Shown here piece after piece: positions 7,901 through 17,544 of a stretch of DNA of 64,000 bases. Position 1 is the first letter of the stretch, and every line of letters begins with the position of its first letter. Made by a program: the position numbers and the translations under genes. This DNA comes from Siphonodentalium dalli (Eukaryota; Mollusca; Scaphopoda; Gadilida; Siphonodentaliidae), in contig CP136069.1 of NCBI GenBank assembly GCA_032622095.1, positions 10,000,036 through 10,064,035 of the forward strand, written 5' to 3'. The notes below the pieces were generated by a model. That model ran no database searches and had not been told where the DNA came from. It worked only from the letters and a program-made list of their open reading frames with translations.

Positions 7901-10591
7901 ATATCAGTCCCCAAAAGCTGTTTAATTTTTCTTACAATCTTTCATATTTTTGTATCACTTTAAAAAAAAAATTCTGATATTCTATAACGATTTTTTTTAG
8001 AATTTGTTCTTATATCCTTTAACAATTTTATCATTTTTGTCATTTGTTTTTACATTCCATAAAAAAAATTATCATTTTTTCTTACACTCTTTATCAATTT
8101 TTATCATTTTGTCTTACATTCTATACCATTTTTTGTATTTGTTCTTCCATTTTTTAATTATAAAAAAATTATATAAAATTTGCTAGGTAATGAATTCTCT
8201 TATATATGCGAAGCGACATGTGGTCGACTCGCATAAATAAGAGAATGCATTAGCTCATGGTTTTCGAAAAAAACAGCTGTGGAAGTTGAATTGATATTTG
8301 AGCAGTGTTATAATCGCGATAACAATTCGGAGTTAAAACACGTTGGTCTCACTTGTCCACATAATTCCCCATTTGGAGTTAAACACGTTAGTCTCAATTG
8401 TCCTTATCATTCCCCATTTGAAGCTAAAACGCGTTAGTCTCATTTGTCCACATAGCTCCCCATTTGGAGTTGAAACACGTTAGTCTCACTTTTCCATATC
8501 ACTCGCCATTTGGAGTTAAACGCTGAGGCTCAATTGTCCACATAACTCCCCATATGGAGTTAAAATATGGTAGTCTCAATTGTCCGTGTCAGTCTAATTC
8601 ATTTCCCATTTGGAGTTAAAACACGTTCGTCTCATTTGTCCGTGTCAGTCCCCATTTGACGTTAAAACGCGTTATTCTTAATTGTCCACATCATTTCCCA
8701 TTTAGAGATAAAACACATTGATCCCACTTATCCATATAAGTTCCCATTTGGAGTTAAAACACGTTAGTCTCCGTTGTCCATTCGGAGTTAAAACCCGTTA
8801 GTCTCCGTTGTCCATATCAGTCCCCAAAGATTGTTTAATTTCGTGGAAGACATGCCCCAAATACCTCTTTTTGAACTTTTGAGTAGAAAGCTGATTTCAT
8901 ATTAATAGAGCTCCCAGATGATCAACAATAAACAATTTCTGAAACGAAATTCCCTGGCGTTTTCATTCCATAAGTGTGTTTTTTTTTAAATACCCTCAAA
9001 CAACCCAAAAATGACAAAGCTTATTTTCTCCTCAATAGTTTTCCTGCCATCGTTGGTCATAAAAATGCAATTTTCGCTAGGATATTACCCACGCAGTTTG
9101 CATCGTATTTTGTAGCTATGCACTGTTTAATGGAGATATTAATCAAAAATTAATTAATCACAATACTAAGTAAATTCAAACTTCTGCGAAAGAAGAATAA
9201 TTGCCACGTGGTGCACACATGTTATCAAATACCATGCTAAATAATGAGGGATCCCCTGATCCGTGAGCAAATACGACGTTAATCGACTCATCAGTCGTAA
9301 GTCGGGATTTTTTTTACCCTGTGCCAATGCATTCTCTTATATATGCGAGTCGACCATAGATTACAATTTTAATAATTTTTTCTTGTATTCTTTAATAATT
9401 GTATAATATCACCCATACAGAGCCCAGACAAACATGAGCAGACGACACTCTTCTATATGCTTCTATATATGTGTGGGGCTCCCTGTAGGGTAATGGATGT
9501 TTTTTATTTTATGTCCTAAAAATTTTAAGAAACATTAATTTTAAAAAAATGATAAAAAATTGTTAGGCCAATGCATTCTCTTATATATGCGAGGCGACCT
9601 ATGGTCGACTCGCATATATAAGAGAATCCATTGGCACAGGGTAAATAATATCCCGGCTTTGATTTGATATGGCGACATGCTCATGGCGATATAAACAATA
9701 TATGTCATGAATGATCTCCCGTTGAATGTCAGCAGTGCCTAATTATGCCAGACGTTTAATTTACCCTGGCTGAAGTTTAGTGGGATCAACGATATTTATT
9801 TCAAGCGGCCAGGATCCTTTCATGCTTGACATTGGTGACCTCAGCGCCATCGTATTACTTACATTGAATTCAGCCGCGACTCTCTCTGATTTGATCAAGC
9901 CAACCATCAATCTTTTAGGCCTCTCTGGAATTGGTTCAGGTTCACCCAATCGGAGGTCATTCTTAATGTCAAACAGTTCATTTGGCAACAAGCAACAGTT
10001 TTTAAAGATACAGAAATCGGAGTCATTGCTGAGAATACATAATGCTTCGGGTCGTCGTGTGAGTTCCTGTACGATTCTGTAATCAGCTTCACCTTCCGCG
10101 CATTGTATTATGTCGCACTTTGCCTGCTTTAGTGCTTGCAGGACTTGTAACTTTAAAAGTACTGGTTTCACGAGGATGTCCGGGGGAACATCGGCGATCT
10201 CCTTGGAACCTTCACATACAGCTAATATGTTATCCAGTTGTTTCATGTTATATACATGCCGACTGACCCATGTATTAAACTTCTGTTTCCAATCACTTTG
10301 GCTGCTGCCCTTTGAACCATCGAAGAAGAATGCCAGACTTATCCCAACGGATTTCAGGGCGGATATAAAACTGACAATGAAACTATTTAGAGAGGCATAA
10401 TCCCCACCAGAGATTTTAACGAATGGATTGCTCTTTGATTGTCGCTCCCAGAATTTTTTAAGGATATTAAGTTCGAAGGAAGTAAAATCCACAAGAAGTT
10501 CAATCCCGCCTTGTTCTGCAGCTATCTGAACCAAGTCAAGTTCTTCAACACAGTGTTTGCGACAATAACCCAGAAGACCTCGAACTCCCAT
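4953..10591 (-). CDS. Asteroid/ASTE1-like XPG-FEN family structure-specific nuclease gene (spliced, C-terminus uncertain)
   Basis: Three exons join in phase 0: 10591-9863 (243 codons), 6852-6676 (59) and 5378-5055 (108). The start has a strong Kozak context (A at -3, G at +4). The N-terminus MGVRGLLGYCRKH is the XPG-N signature. The acidic residues of FEN nucleases all have counterparts: D35 (LLVDF), D91 (FFFDG), E166 and E168 (AEGEAD), D190 and D192 (SNDSDF), and D259 (AGNDFT), which is created only by the exon 1-2 splice. The third exon carries LRSYVYKMLLPRN...VTEYGKSS, resembling the post-nuclease region of asteroid-family proteins. ASTE1 is known as an asteroid homologue with nuclease activity linked to DNA-end processing. 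FAM120/constitutive coactivator of PPARG-like is the alternative relative. Family members are usually longer (about 650 residues or more), so C-terminal exons probably lie beyond the window or were missed. If the last donor is not used, the frame stops at 4953 (about 443 residues). Retention of the acidic set suggests a functional gene despite the repeat-filled introns. Confidence 0.78.
5055..5378 (-). CDS. Exon 3 of the ASTE1-like gene: post-nuclease asteroid region
   Basis: The acceptor is TTTGCTAATTTCAG and the phase-0 reading begins SNDSCFKEAVLHSRDFYNL. The exon continues through IRKQIESGAYPADFMAMHRKFHWRA and RSYVYKMLLPRNEAVTEYG, then reaches a perfect GTAAGT donor at 5054. The PADF...L(R)xxxYxxLL...VTEYG pattern matches the region that follows the nuclease core in asteroid-like proteins. 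I found no convincing fourth exon between 5054 and 1. Confidence 0.72.
5426..5834. repeat. Intron duplication copy 1 (pairs with 6271-6674)
   Basis: From TTTGCTTACGTTTCATG through CAGCATGCTAGTTAATGTGG to GCAGCAAACAAGCAGCTTA, the sequence parallels 6271-6674. It includes an imperfect hairpin around GACGCGGAATTC. It lies inside intron 2 of the ASTE1-like gene. Confidence 0.75.
5855..5925. repeat. ~70-bp palindrome, intron 2 copy
   Basis: Diverged copy of the GTCGAC-centred palindrome, directly joined to the minisatellite. Confidence 0.65.
5922..6280. repeat. ~47-bp minisatellite (CCCCATTTGGAGTTAAA...), block 1
   Basis: About seven degenerate monomers consist of CCCATTTGGAGTTAAAACACG plus TTAGTCTCAATTGTCCA. 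It is located in intron 2. ORFs across it are repeat artefacts. Confidence 0.85.
6271..6674. repeat. Intron duplication copy 2, abutting the exon 2 splice donor
   Basis: It is paralogous to 5426-5834. Its right edge coincides with the first bases of intron 2, next to exon 2. Near its left end, TGGATGCAAGTTGG pairs with CCAACTTGCATCCA (about 6294-6370), forming a clean hairpin. Confidence 0.72.
6676..6852 (-). CDS. Exon 2 of the ASTE1-like gene: H3TH-proximal segment
   Basis: 59 codons lie between a pyrimidine-containing acceptor ending ...CTTCCACAG and donor ATG|GTAAGC, both phase 0. The translation LNGSQLIELSIVAGNDFT supplies the last conserved FEN/XPG aspartate and is followed by a charged helical stretch (FMKKYIKNIIRGY). 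The open frame extends upstream of the acceptor. A second acceptor-like TTTTAG is near 6910, but the shorter form joins best with exon 1. Confidence 0.75.
6900..8830. repeat. ~47-bp minisatellite blocks 2-4 with T-rich spacers in intron 1
   Basis: Two ~965-bp superunits (about 6905-7400 and 7875-8360) each contain minisatellite, a TTTTATCATTTT-type T-rich tract and the ~70-bp palindrome (7219-7290, 8185-8255). Between them, 7365-7860 is a higher-order array of alternating monomers A (TCTCACTTGTCCACATCATT) and B (TTACATTCGTCCACATCATG) with a dimer period of about 93 bp. The block 8325-8825 is more degenerate. Confidence 0.82.
8830..9300. other. Intron 1, unassigned
   Basis: AT-rich sequence between the minisatellite and the 9303-9655 foldback. 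No exon or repeat signature was recognised. Confidence 0.4.
9303..9655. mobile_element. ~350-bp foldback element ending in the palindrome arm
   Basis: The left end CGGGATTTTTTTTACCCTGTGCC continues into the half palindrome (to about 9358). The right end is the inverted counterpart, ...GGCACAGGGTAAATAATATCCCG, and includes a complete palindrome (9573-9640). The ends therefore pair over roughly 58 bp. The interior is AT-rich and non-coding. It lies in intron 1 of the ASTE1-like gene. Confidence 0.6.
9863..10591 (-). CDS. Exon 1 of the ASTE1-like gene: XPG-N and XPG-I regions
   Basis: 243 codons run from ATG at 10591 to a perfect GTAAGT donor at 9862-9857 (phase 0, after ...RVAAEFN). The open frame continues to a stop at 9761, and a second donor-like GTAAAT sits near 9765. 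That later donor is phase 2 and would bring a TGA into frame at exon 2, so the upstream donor is preferred. The exon holds the proposed metal-binding acids D35, D91, E166, E168, D190 and D192. Confidence 0.8.
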
Positions 10592-10950
10592 TGTGTCTCT
10601 TCTACAAATATTCTCAGAATGTTCGTTTACTCTTGTTCAAAACAATGCCTGAAATAAAATCATTTGTTTTGGTTAAGGACTATAATAGATGTGGTGACTA
10701 TGCATGTTTTACCAAAACCGATGTAGGAATATGTTGTTTTCTTCCGGTTTGTTGTTTATACCATACAATTTGTCCCACCTCATAATTTAAAGCCTTCAAA
10801 TAAAGATTTTGTGTCAATAAGTGACAATGAAAGTGTCAATGACACTGTAGCTCAACTTGGAAAGGGAATAATTGAATGTATTACACTCAATGGAGCGATT
10901 AGGAATGCAGAAAGTTGAAATGTCTACATGTAAGTAATACTAGATTATCA
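10592..10950 (-). promoter_or_regulatory. Upstream region of the ASTE1-like gene (putative 5' UTR/promoter)
   Basis: Position only: this is immediately 5' of the ATG. No clear TATA or initiator could be assigned. The stretch is not occupied by a recognised repeat until the TA microsatellite at about 10960. Confidence 0.25.
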
Positions 10951-10958
10951 ACATGAAG

Positions 10959-10960
10959 AT

Positions 10961-11012
<52 letters not shown>
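10959..11012. repeat. (TA)n microsatellite
   Basis: About 50 bp of nearly uninterrupted TA dinucleotides. Confidence 0.95.
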
Positions 11013-11014
<2 letters not shown>

Positions 11015-11016
<2 letters not shown>

Positions 11017-11880
11017 CCAAGATGGTTGTTGGCGGCTATGTTTTCCAATAAAATTCAAAAACATTTGATAGCTTCCATCTAGTAAGATCAATATCAAGAT
11101 TAATATGAAGTCTGGAGATGATCGGATGAGGGAAGTGAACTGTAGGGTGTGCCAAAGAATTTAGTCATGCAAAGAGTAAAATCCAAGATGGCTGACAGTG
11201 GACACGTTTTAAGGTCAAATGACCCTAAAATGACTCGTTCCTATCTAAGTCCCAACAGCCGTGACAAATGTCATGATGATCCGACTTAAGGTACGACCTG
11301 TAGCCCGTGCCAAACGATTTAGTCATGCAAAGAGTAAAATCCAAGATGGCTGCAGGCGGCCAGGACTTTTGGCCGAATGAGCTAAAATTGACTCGTTCCC
11401 ACCTACATGCCATTGTTACCATCCATGACACATTTTATGATGATCCGACCAAAGGTACGACATGTAGCCCGTGCCAAAGAATTTCGTCATGCAAAGAGTA
11501 AAATCGAAGATGGCTGCCGGCGGCCATGTTTTTTGGCCGAATGATCCCAAAATCACTCGTTCCCATCTACATGTCAATATTAACATCCATGACAAATTTC
11601 ATGAGAAACATACGAACAGTACGACCCGTAGCCCGTGCTAATGGATTGAATTTTGAAATCCAAGATGTCCGCTGGCAGCCATGTTATTTTCCGAATGACC
11701 CCAAAATGAATCGCTCCCGTCTAAATGTTGATGTCAACAGCTATGTCAAATTTCATAACGATCCGACAAAAGGTACGATATGTAGCCTGTATTGTTGACG
11801 ACTCATGCACACACGGACGGCGGACGACAAAGACATGGCAATAGCTCAAACTTTACAAAGTAAAGTTGAGCTAAAAATGC
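11015..11880 (+). repeat. Diverged ~170-bp tandem repeat ending in a hairpin
   Basis: AAATCCAAGATGGCTG recurs at about 11015, 11181, 11338, 11503 and 11656 with the same order of blocks (ACTCGTTCC, CATGACAAATTTCATGA, GTACGACCTGTAGCCCGTGCC). The array closes with GGACGGCGGACGAC and the hairpin AGCTCAA/ACTTTAC...GTAAAGTTGAGCT (about 11841-11872), which looks like the terminus of a dispersed element. Confidence 0.75.
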
Positions 11881-12127
11881 AATGCCACATTGCTAATAGT
11901 ACACAAGCAAGTAAGTTGGTATATTTGAAATAAAGTATTCTGATATATTACGCACATTTGAAGCATGTGTATTTTGAGTTATCGATAGTATTTTATTGAA
12001 CCACGTGGTCTCTCTGTTTGTTGTGCAGAAATTGTATTGCCGATGTGAGTCGGACTCAGTTCGATTTTGAATTAAATCCTCGATCTATTTGAGTAAATAG
12101 CGCATATAATAAAAAGAAAACCTTCGT

Positions 12128-12245
12128 GTTTTGAGTGAATACCGGTATTACCTCATTCGTGGTCACAGTGAGATACTGGAATCATCACTCGTGGCCATCT
12201 CACTGTGACCAATCATGAGAAACTTCCATTATTCACTCAAAACAT
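12128..12245. mobile_element. Short foldback/MITE-like inverted repeat
   Basis: GTTTTGAGTGAATA at the left pairs with TATTCACTCAAAAC at the right. Inner GTGGTCACAGTGAGAT pairs with ATCTCACTGTGACCA. No target duplication was determined. Confidence 0.55.
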
Positions 12246-12249
12246 TCAG

Positions 12250-13170
12250 GTATCATCTATGTATAATAAGTTTTAAAAAAACATGATAAACTATGAGAAA
12301 AGATGAGAATGGATCTTTTTTCATTGCAATGTTCTTCCTCGACCAAAACCGGACCCACCCCATGGTTTCAACTGTTAAAGGGAGAAATTGTGGACAAAAA
12401 AATAAATATGGAGCCCCCCTCACTTGTATAAGGCTATAACATGCACTACTATATGAATCTGATTGTTTCAATTAATTGTGAAGCTGTAATTTGTCTTAGA
12501 AATTATTTTGGAAAAAAATTGCATGACATCAGAAAAAATCTGCATTCCGGGCTCGTGGACACCCACCCGGTCCTTGTATCCTGTAATTTTTAATTTCCGA
12601 CCCCCCCCCCCCCGGATTAACCACATTAATGCGATTACCAAAATGCATGTACACATTTATGCAAACGTTGGGTTACAAACTTGAACTTAGTGAATCATGG
12701 CATCTCGATTGCTAGGTGCCAGTCACGGTCGGGCATGGTTGCCTTGGTAACAATTCACTAAATCAACTTTTTATGCACGAAATGTCAGCTGAGCATGATA
12801 TTGTTGTCATGGCAATGGATTATCTGCGAACAGGTCAACTGATTTGGTGTCATTTAATTGTTGGCTTCTGTGTCTTTTTTAATCCTATAAAATAACTTTA
12901 AATATATATATATATATATATTACACGATGGTTCATCGACAGAGTGGGTCCGATAGCAATTTCGTGTCTAAATTAGGTCAATCATATCATACAGCAAAGC
13001 ATGTGAGAAATCAGAGATTCAAAATGCAAACATACCACGAGCTCACCGGCTCAAGCTTAAAACCTAAATAAAAAACTGTTAAAAGCCGTTCCTTTTGTAC
13101 AAATTATTATATAATATAAACTACCAACTGAAAGTACCCAAAAGTCAAGACTTTTGGTCGTTGTCTAGAT
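12250..13170. other. Unassigned, with a C13-type run and a TA microsatellite
   Basis: A homopolymeric C run is at about 12601-12614 and (TA)n at about 12900-12920. No coding or repeat family was recognised. Confidence 0.4.
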
Positions 13171-13266
13171 GTGAGTAGTTTTACTGCAATTAACCATTAT
13201 ATTATTGACACTATGTGCGCAATCCGACTGAGATGTTTACTATGCAAAGATTTCATCATGTTCATT

Positions 13267-13569
13267 TCATTCATAAAATGTCATCTCAACGAACAACGTC
13301 ATCATGTAGCTTTCACCATTGACCGAATTTGCGATAATCTTAATGTATCTTCTCCTTTGTTCATAAGTATGTGTTTCTTGTCGATTCATGAAAATAGAAG
13401 GATATCTGAGGATATAATAACGTGTGCTTGCATCACGAATTTCGATTTTGATTCCAGTAGTATCTCCAGCCCAACCAGAGTGATTGAGATTTTCCCATTG
13501 CACGCGACATTTATATTTTAAGCCACTCCAGTGCAAATATTTGACAGTCCATATGTTATAATTATGTTC
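13267..13569 (-). CDS. Possible orphan exon, unrecognised
   Basis: The frame is open without an obvious ATG from about 13569 to a stop at 13267. It reads ...YNIWTVKYLHWSGLKYKCRVQ...DTTGIKIEIRD...RYIKIIANSVNGESYMMTLFVEMTFYE. The alternation of hydrophobic and polar residues near the end suggests beta strands, and the composition is more protein-like than neighbouring frames. I cannot assign a family. The opposite strand is also open (13171-13521), which weakens the case. It could be a terminal exon, a gene relic or chance. Confidence 0.22.
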   Translation of the reverse strand, partial: EHNYNIWTVKYLHWSGLKYKCRVQWENLNHSGWAGDTTGIKIEIRDASTRYYILRYPSIFMNRQETHTYEQRRRYIKIIANSVNGESYMMTLFVEMTFYE

Positions 13570-15100
13570 TCAATAAAATGTAAACTGCGGCTACAAATGA
13601 ACTTCACTGTGTATAATTCCGATAGTAACTCCGCTCATTTTTGAACGCCGGCCATTAAAAGACGCACACGTTTACTTCAGATTACAACATTAATACTTTA
13701 AGCCCACCGATCTACTGTGCGACAAAAGTGCTCGCAAAAATTCAAAATAGCAGTGTGGTATTAGATAACAATTGGTGACGTCACAAAATCAGATATAGTC
13801 TATATACGACACAAAGCATCCGTGTCGTTGTCAGTGTTCACATAGTCCATATGGCGCTAATAATCAGCATGATCACCACATTGATATGTCTAATTTGCCA
13901 AGAACAACGAAGCGACAAATTCACAAGACCGTCGACGTCAAAAAGAGCAGATGCCGGTAAATCATAAGGGACCATAGAAGAACATCTATATTCTGTTCAA
14001 AACTCCGGCAGTCTACTACCCGTACACACAAGTGAATCCGGTGATTCAAAGAAAGCGAAAATATCACCAATAAAAGCGACCATCAGACTAGGCTAATGTA
14101 ACATTGGTTTAAAGTATTTGATCCTATATACAAAGCTATAAACATGACATTTTAGAATTTTTTTTTACGCAAAACAATTTATTAAGTTACATTCAATTAC
14201 TCTGACGCATTGTATGAGTTCATTTCCATGGCTTATTGTTTGCGTTTTTTTTTCTGTGAGCGTTGCGACATGTGCTGCGTTGCTACAGTACCATTTCGTT
14301 TCAAAACTTTGACCGATAGTAGGAAACTATTCGAATTTTTTACTCAAAGCAGGAAATTTCACTTTTGTCTGAAATGTCCAACTAGTTTTTTCAGGCATGA
14401 GATTTTCCAAGTGTTTAACATTTTTGGGGGTGAGACAACCCGTACCATGGTGTTGTGAAACAAACAATGTAAATGTCACCTACAAATTGATGATAGACCG
14501 TCTGTAGGGGGCTAAAGAGGGCGTGTTCTAAGCTCCCCCCATTTCTAAAGGTTCCACACTGCGTCAATGGGTCCTTTGTCCCCCTTTGTTTCGCCCTATT
14601 GTCTTAATGGGCCAATGGTAGGGGTTTATTAGGGGCCCTTATTGTATGAAAACCCATCCTTTTCCTTTTTACTTATTTGATAGGTAGAATTAATTAATGA
14701 AGCCCCTCCTTTTCCTTCTTAATTATGTCAACCTTTCGAAACTCGAGATCAAATTCTTTAAAATGAGGGAATAGTGTTGTGAAAATGGCCGGATGACCGC
14801 ACCGGCACAATACGAGGATAGGAAACTACGCTGGCCAGATCCGACAACGAACGCGCCCAGTGCTGCAAGCCCAGATCTGGGCGTTGGCGACGTCAATGTA
14901 TTATTTGTTTAGATTAATCATTTAAATCGAGTTTTTCAGGTAATATTTTGGAAATATTGTTACATTTATAATTAAGTTGGGACTTTGTGAAGTTTGAAAG
15001 GGTGGCGACTGATAAATTGTCAGAAAATGTAATTTTAGTGCGAAAAAATTGAGAAAAATGTCAAATAGTTTTGCCCAACATTGAACGACAACCAGGACCA
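13570..15100. other. Unassigned intergenic sequence
   Basis: No exon, RNA gene or repeat signature was recognised. The frame at 14210-14458 has no family features. Confidence 0.35.
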
Positions 15101-15104
15101 ACAC

Positions 15105-15275
15105 CATAACCTAATCCGACAACCATGCTCATAACCATAAGCCTTAACCTAATCCAACATCCAGGCTCATAACATAATCCGACAACCAGTCGCATAACAA
15201 TAACATACATGTAATAAGACAACCAGGCTCATAACCACAATCAGACAACCAGGCTCATAACCATAACCCATTCAG
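15105..15275 (+). repeat. ~35-bp minisatellite (GACAACCAGGCTCATAACC)
   Basis: About five degenerate monomers of AATCCGACAACCAGGCTCATAACCATAA type. Nothing is recognised between here and 15870. Confidence 0.75.
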
Positions 15276-15874
15276 AAATGTATATGTGTGGGGTTCAAAT
15301 TTGAGAAAAAGTTACCTACCCTGAGCATAAAATGTAATTTGCTCTTTATTTAAATATATATACGCATTTGATTATGTATGTAGGATATTTAGCAGTGAAC
15401 CAGTTAACGCGTGACACATGTGTAATGTTGTTTGGAATGAATGAATCCACGAAGTGGTAATCTGTAGGTATTTTTTTGCACAATGACAAGAGTTATTACT
15501 GTTAAGAATACCAAGGCACTCGCAGCGGATAAATGTGTAACAATTATAAATGTCTGATAAAAACTTCGCCCACAAGAAGAGCATGGACAAATAACCTTTG
15601 TTATTTTAATATATGCTGAATTAATTTGTAAACAAACATCGCTGATCGCGTATAGTTTAGTCTAAATATGATTTTCAATGATTTCACCTTTTCTAATGAT
15701 TACCGTCGAGTTTATATTAAACTTAGATGTTTATGGACATTGATCGACAATGTAGCTGTAACAGTAACATTTATATAATGGTTTCGATATGTGAAAAAAT
15801 ATTAATAATGAAAATAAGAACAAATTCGGTCTATTTTTACATGTACTTCTTGCTAACAGTTGTTTTTCATACCT

Positions 15875-16430
15875 TTATACCCCCGTGTGGGCCCGGGGTA
15901 GAATAGGCCACTGTGTGGTGTATAAATCCCCTAATGTGGCACACTGTTTGCCGTGGTTTGCATCCCGTGAGATGTGGTGTAGGATTCCTGGAGATACTAG
16001 AGGGCGGCCGTGTCACGTGACGCATTGACCTGCGGATACCACTTAGCTCATCTTCCTCGTTGGTCCTACATCTCTGCAAAATGGGTAGGTGAGTTGACCC
16101 GGCTCAATCAATCGGGCAGTCACGCCTCTCTACATTGTTTCAGATTAATTATTTGTTATATATTGTATTGCTCCTCTGATGTTTGACTTATTGTTTTCTG
16201 TTTTTGTCTTTTTCTGTTTTCTCCTGTCTTTTGTGTTCGTCCTGATTGATTGTTGAGTGTTGAATCCTGTATTGTTCATGTCTGCCTCACTGTGGAGAGG
16301 AACCGAAAGGCTGATATATGCAGTGGACAAACGGGTCACCGTTGAGCTATGCACCGGTCTTTGGCCCGACCATAACTCGAAGGGCAGTCCACGGCGGCTG
16401 CTGGGCTAGTTGTCGATTTTTTGCTTTTCG
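15875..16430 (+). mobile_element. Putative 5' UTR of a Jockey/CR1-type retrotransposon
   Basis: A GC-richer leader (CCCCCGTGTGGGCCCGGGGTAG) is followed by a T-rich tract. It lies immediately upstream of the ORF1-like remnant in the same orientation. Assignment rests on position and composition only. Confidence 0.4.
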
Positions 16431-16479
16431 TATGGCAACTCAAATAAAAAACAACGTATTGCTCGTAAGAATGATGAAT

Positions 16480-17430
16480 CACCAAATTCCAATGATTCTG
16501 TAATATTCTCTCAGTACATGGTTCTTGGCTTTGACCCAAATGTGAAAAGAACTTCTATCTTTGCCATTGATAACACGCGCTACAAAGCATTGCTGGACAC
16601 TTAAGATATGTTAAACCAATCATGACTAGGCCAACCAGTGGCTCTCTCTTGATTGCGTGTTTAACAAATCCAATCTGATGCTCTGCTGCATGCAACAACT
16701 ATTGCACAGACAACAGTGTTGGTTATCCATCACAAGACATTGAATAGTAGCAGAGCTGTTATGGACCCACGATATAGCTGATTCTTCGGAATCAGAAATA
16801 TTGGCGGAGTTGGCACCACAATGAGTTACAGTAGTCCGTAGATTTACAAAGACTGTTGATGGACTAAAACTTTTCACATAGAAAGTTGGGTATATGAAGA
16901 TGGATTTAAGCACATCTGTTCCAAACCCATTGCGATCTTTTAAATGACAGGGGTATGGCCATGGCCAGGAACATTGTAACAGTAAAGAAAACATATGTGC
17001 ACGATGTTCTATTTCTGGTCATGATCATAATAATTGTACGAATCTTAACAAAAAATTCAAACTGTCGAGGTCCACATGCTGCAATGGATCGCTTATGTCC
17101 CATTTGGGACTATGAATTCAGATTCAACAATGTAAAGCTGAGAAGCATCTGTCATATATGGATGCTAAGAAAATATTCATCGACCATCCATTCCACACGT
17201 CACATAATCAGCAACCATGTCCTACAAAAAGTGTGTTGATGCCAGCACTCAGACACGGAGTCAACCAAACTCGTCAGTATATCACACTGTTATCATTCCT
17301 GTTTCTGAACCTGAAGCGCAGGTTATGGATACAGCTTCTGCTATTGAGACATTTCCTCCGAAACAATATATACAAGTTGATCCTATTGTTCCAAAAGAAA
17401 AATCGTCTGTTGCTTTGAAACAAAGATCGC
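16480..17430 (+). pseudogene. Decayed ORF1 (gag-like, CCHC zinc knuckles) of a non-LTR retrotransposon
   Basis: Reading across several frames gives the expected order for a Jockey/CR1 ORF1. TSGSLLIAC and HHKTLNSSRAV are followed by HDIADSSESEILAEL and VTVVRRF, the RRM-like nucleic-acid-binding region. VPNPLRSFK*QGYGHGQEHC comes next, a first knuckle damaged by Cys-to-Ser and a stop. CARCSISGHDHNNC is an intact CX2CX4HX4C knuckle. NCRGPHAAMDRLCPIWDYEF is a third knuckle in a shifted frame, followed by KAEKHLSYMDAKKIF. In related elements this protein binds element RNA. Frameshifts and stops make it non-functional. No endonuclease or RT follows directly; the stretch after 17545 is unassigned. 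Confidence 0.65.
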
Positions 17431-17544
17431 CAAGGTAACTCAAACATTTCGACTCGAGAGCTTTCAAAATTGACCACATGATTGGCGAGAAACCTTTAAC
17501 TCCCAAAGATTAGAAACACAATTTGTTGATCGAGGCTGTCGATT

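Noticed and set aside
9761-9862. Extension of exon 1 to the stop or to the GTAAAT donor
   Set aside because: The residues after AEFN do not align with the family, and the later donor is out of phase, creating a stop in exon 2.
16626-16994. 122-codon minus-strand Cys-containing ORF
   Set aside because: It is the antisense shadow of the plus-strand ORF1 remnant, which matches a known domain order.
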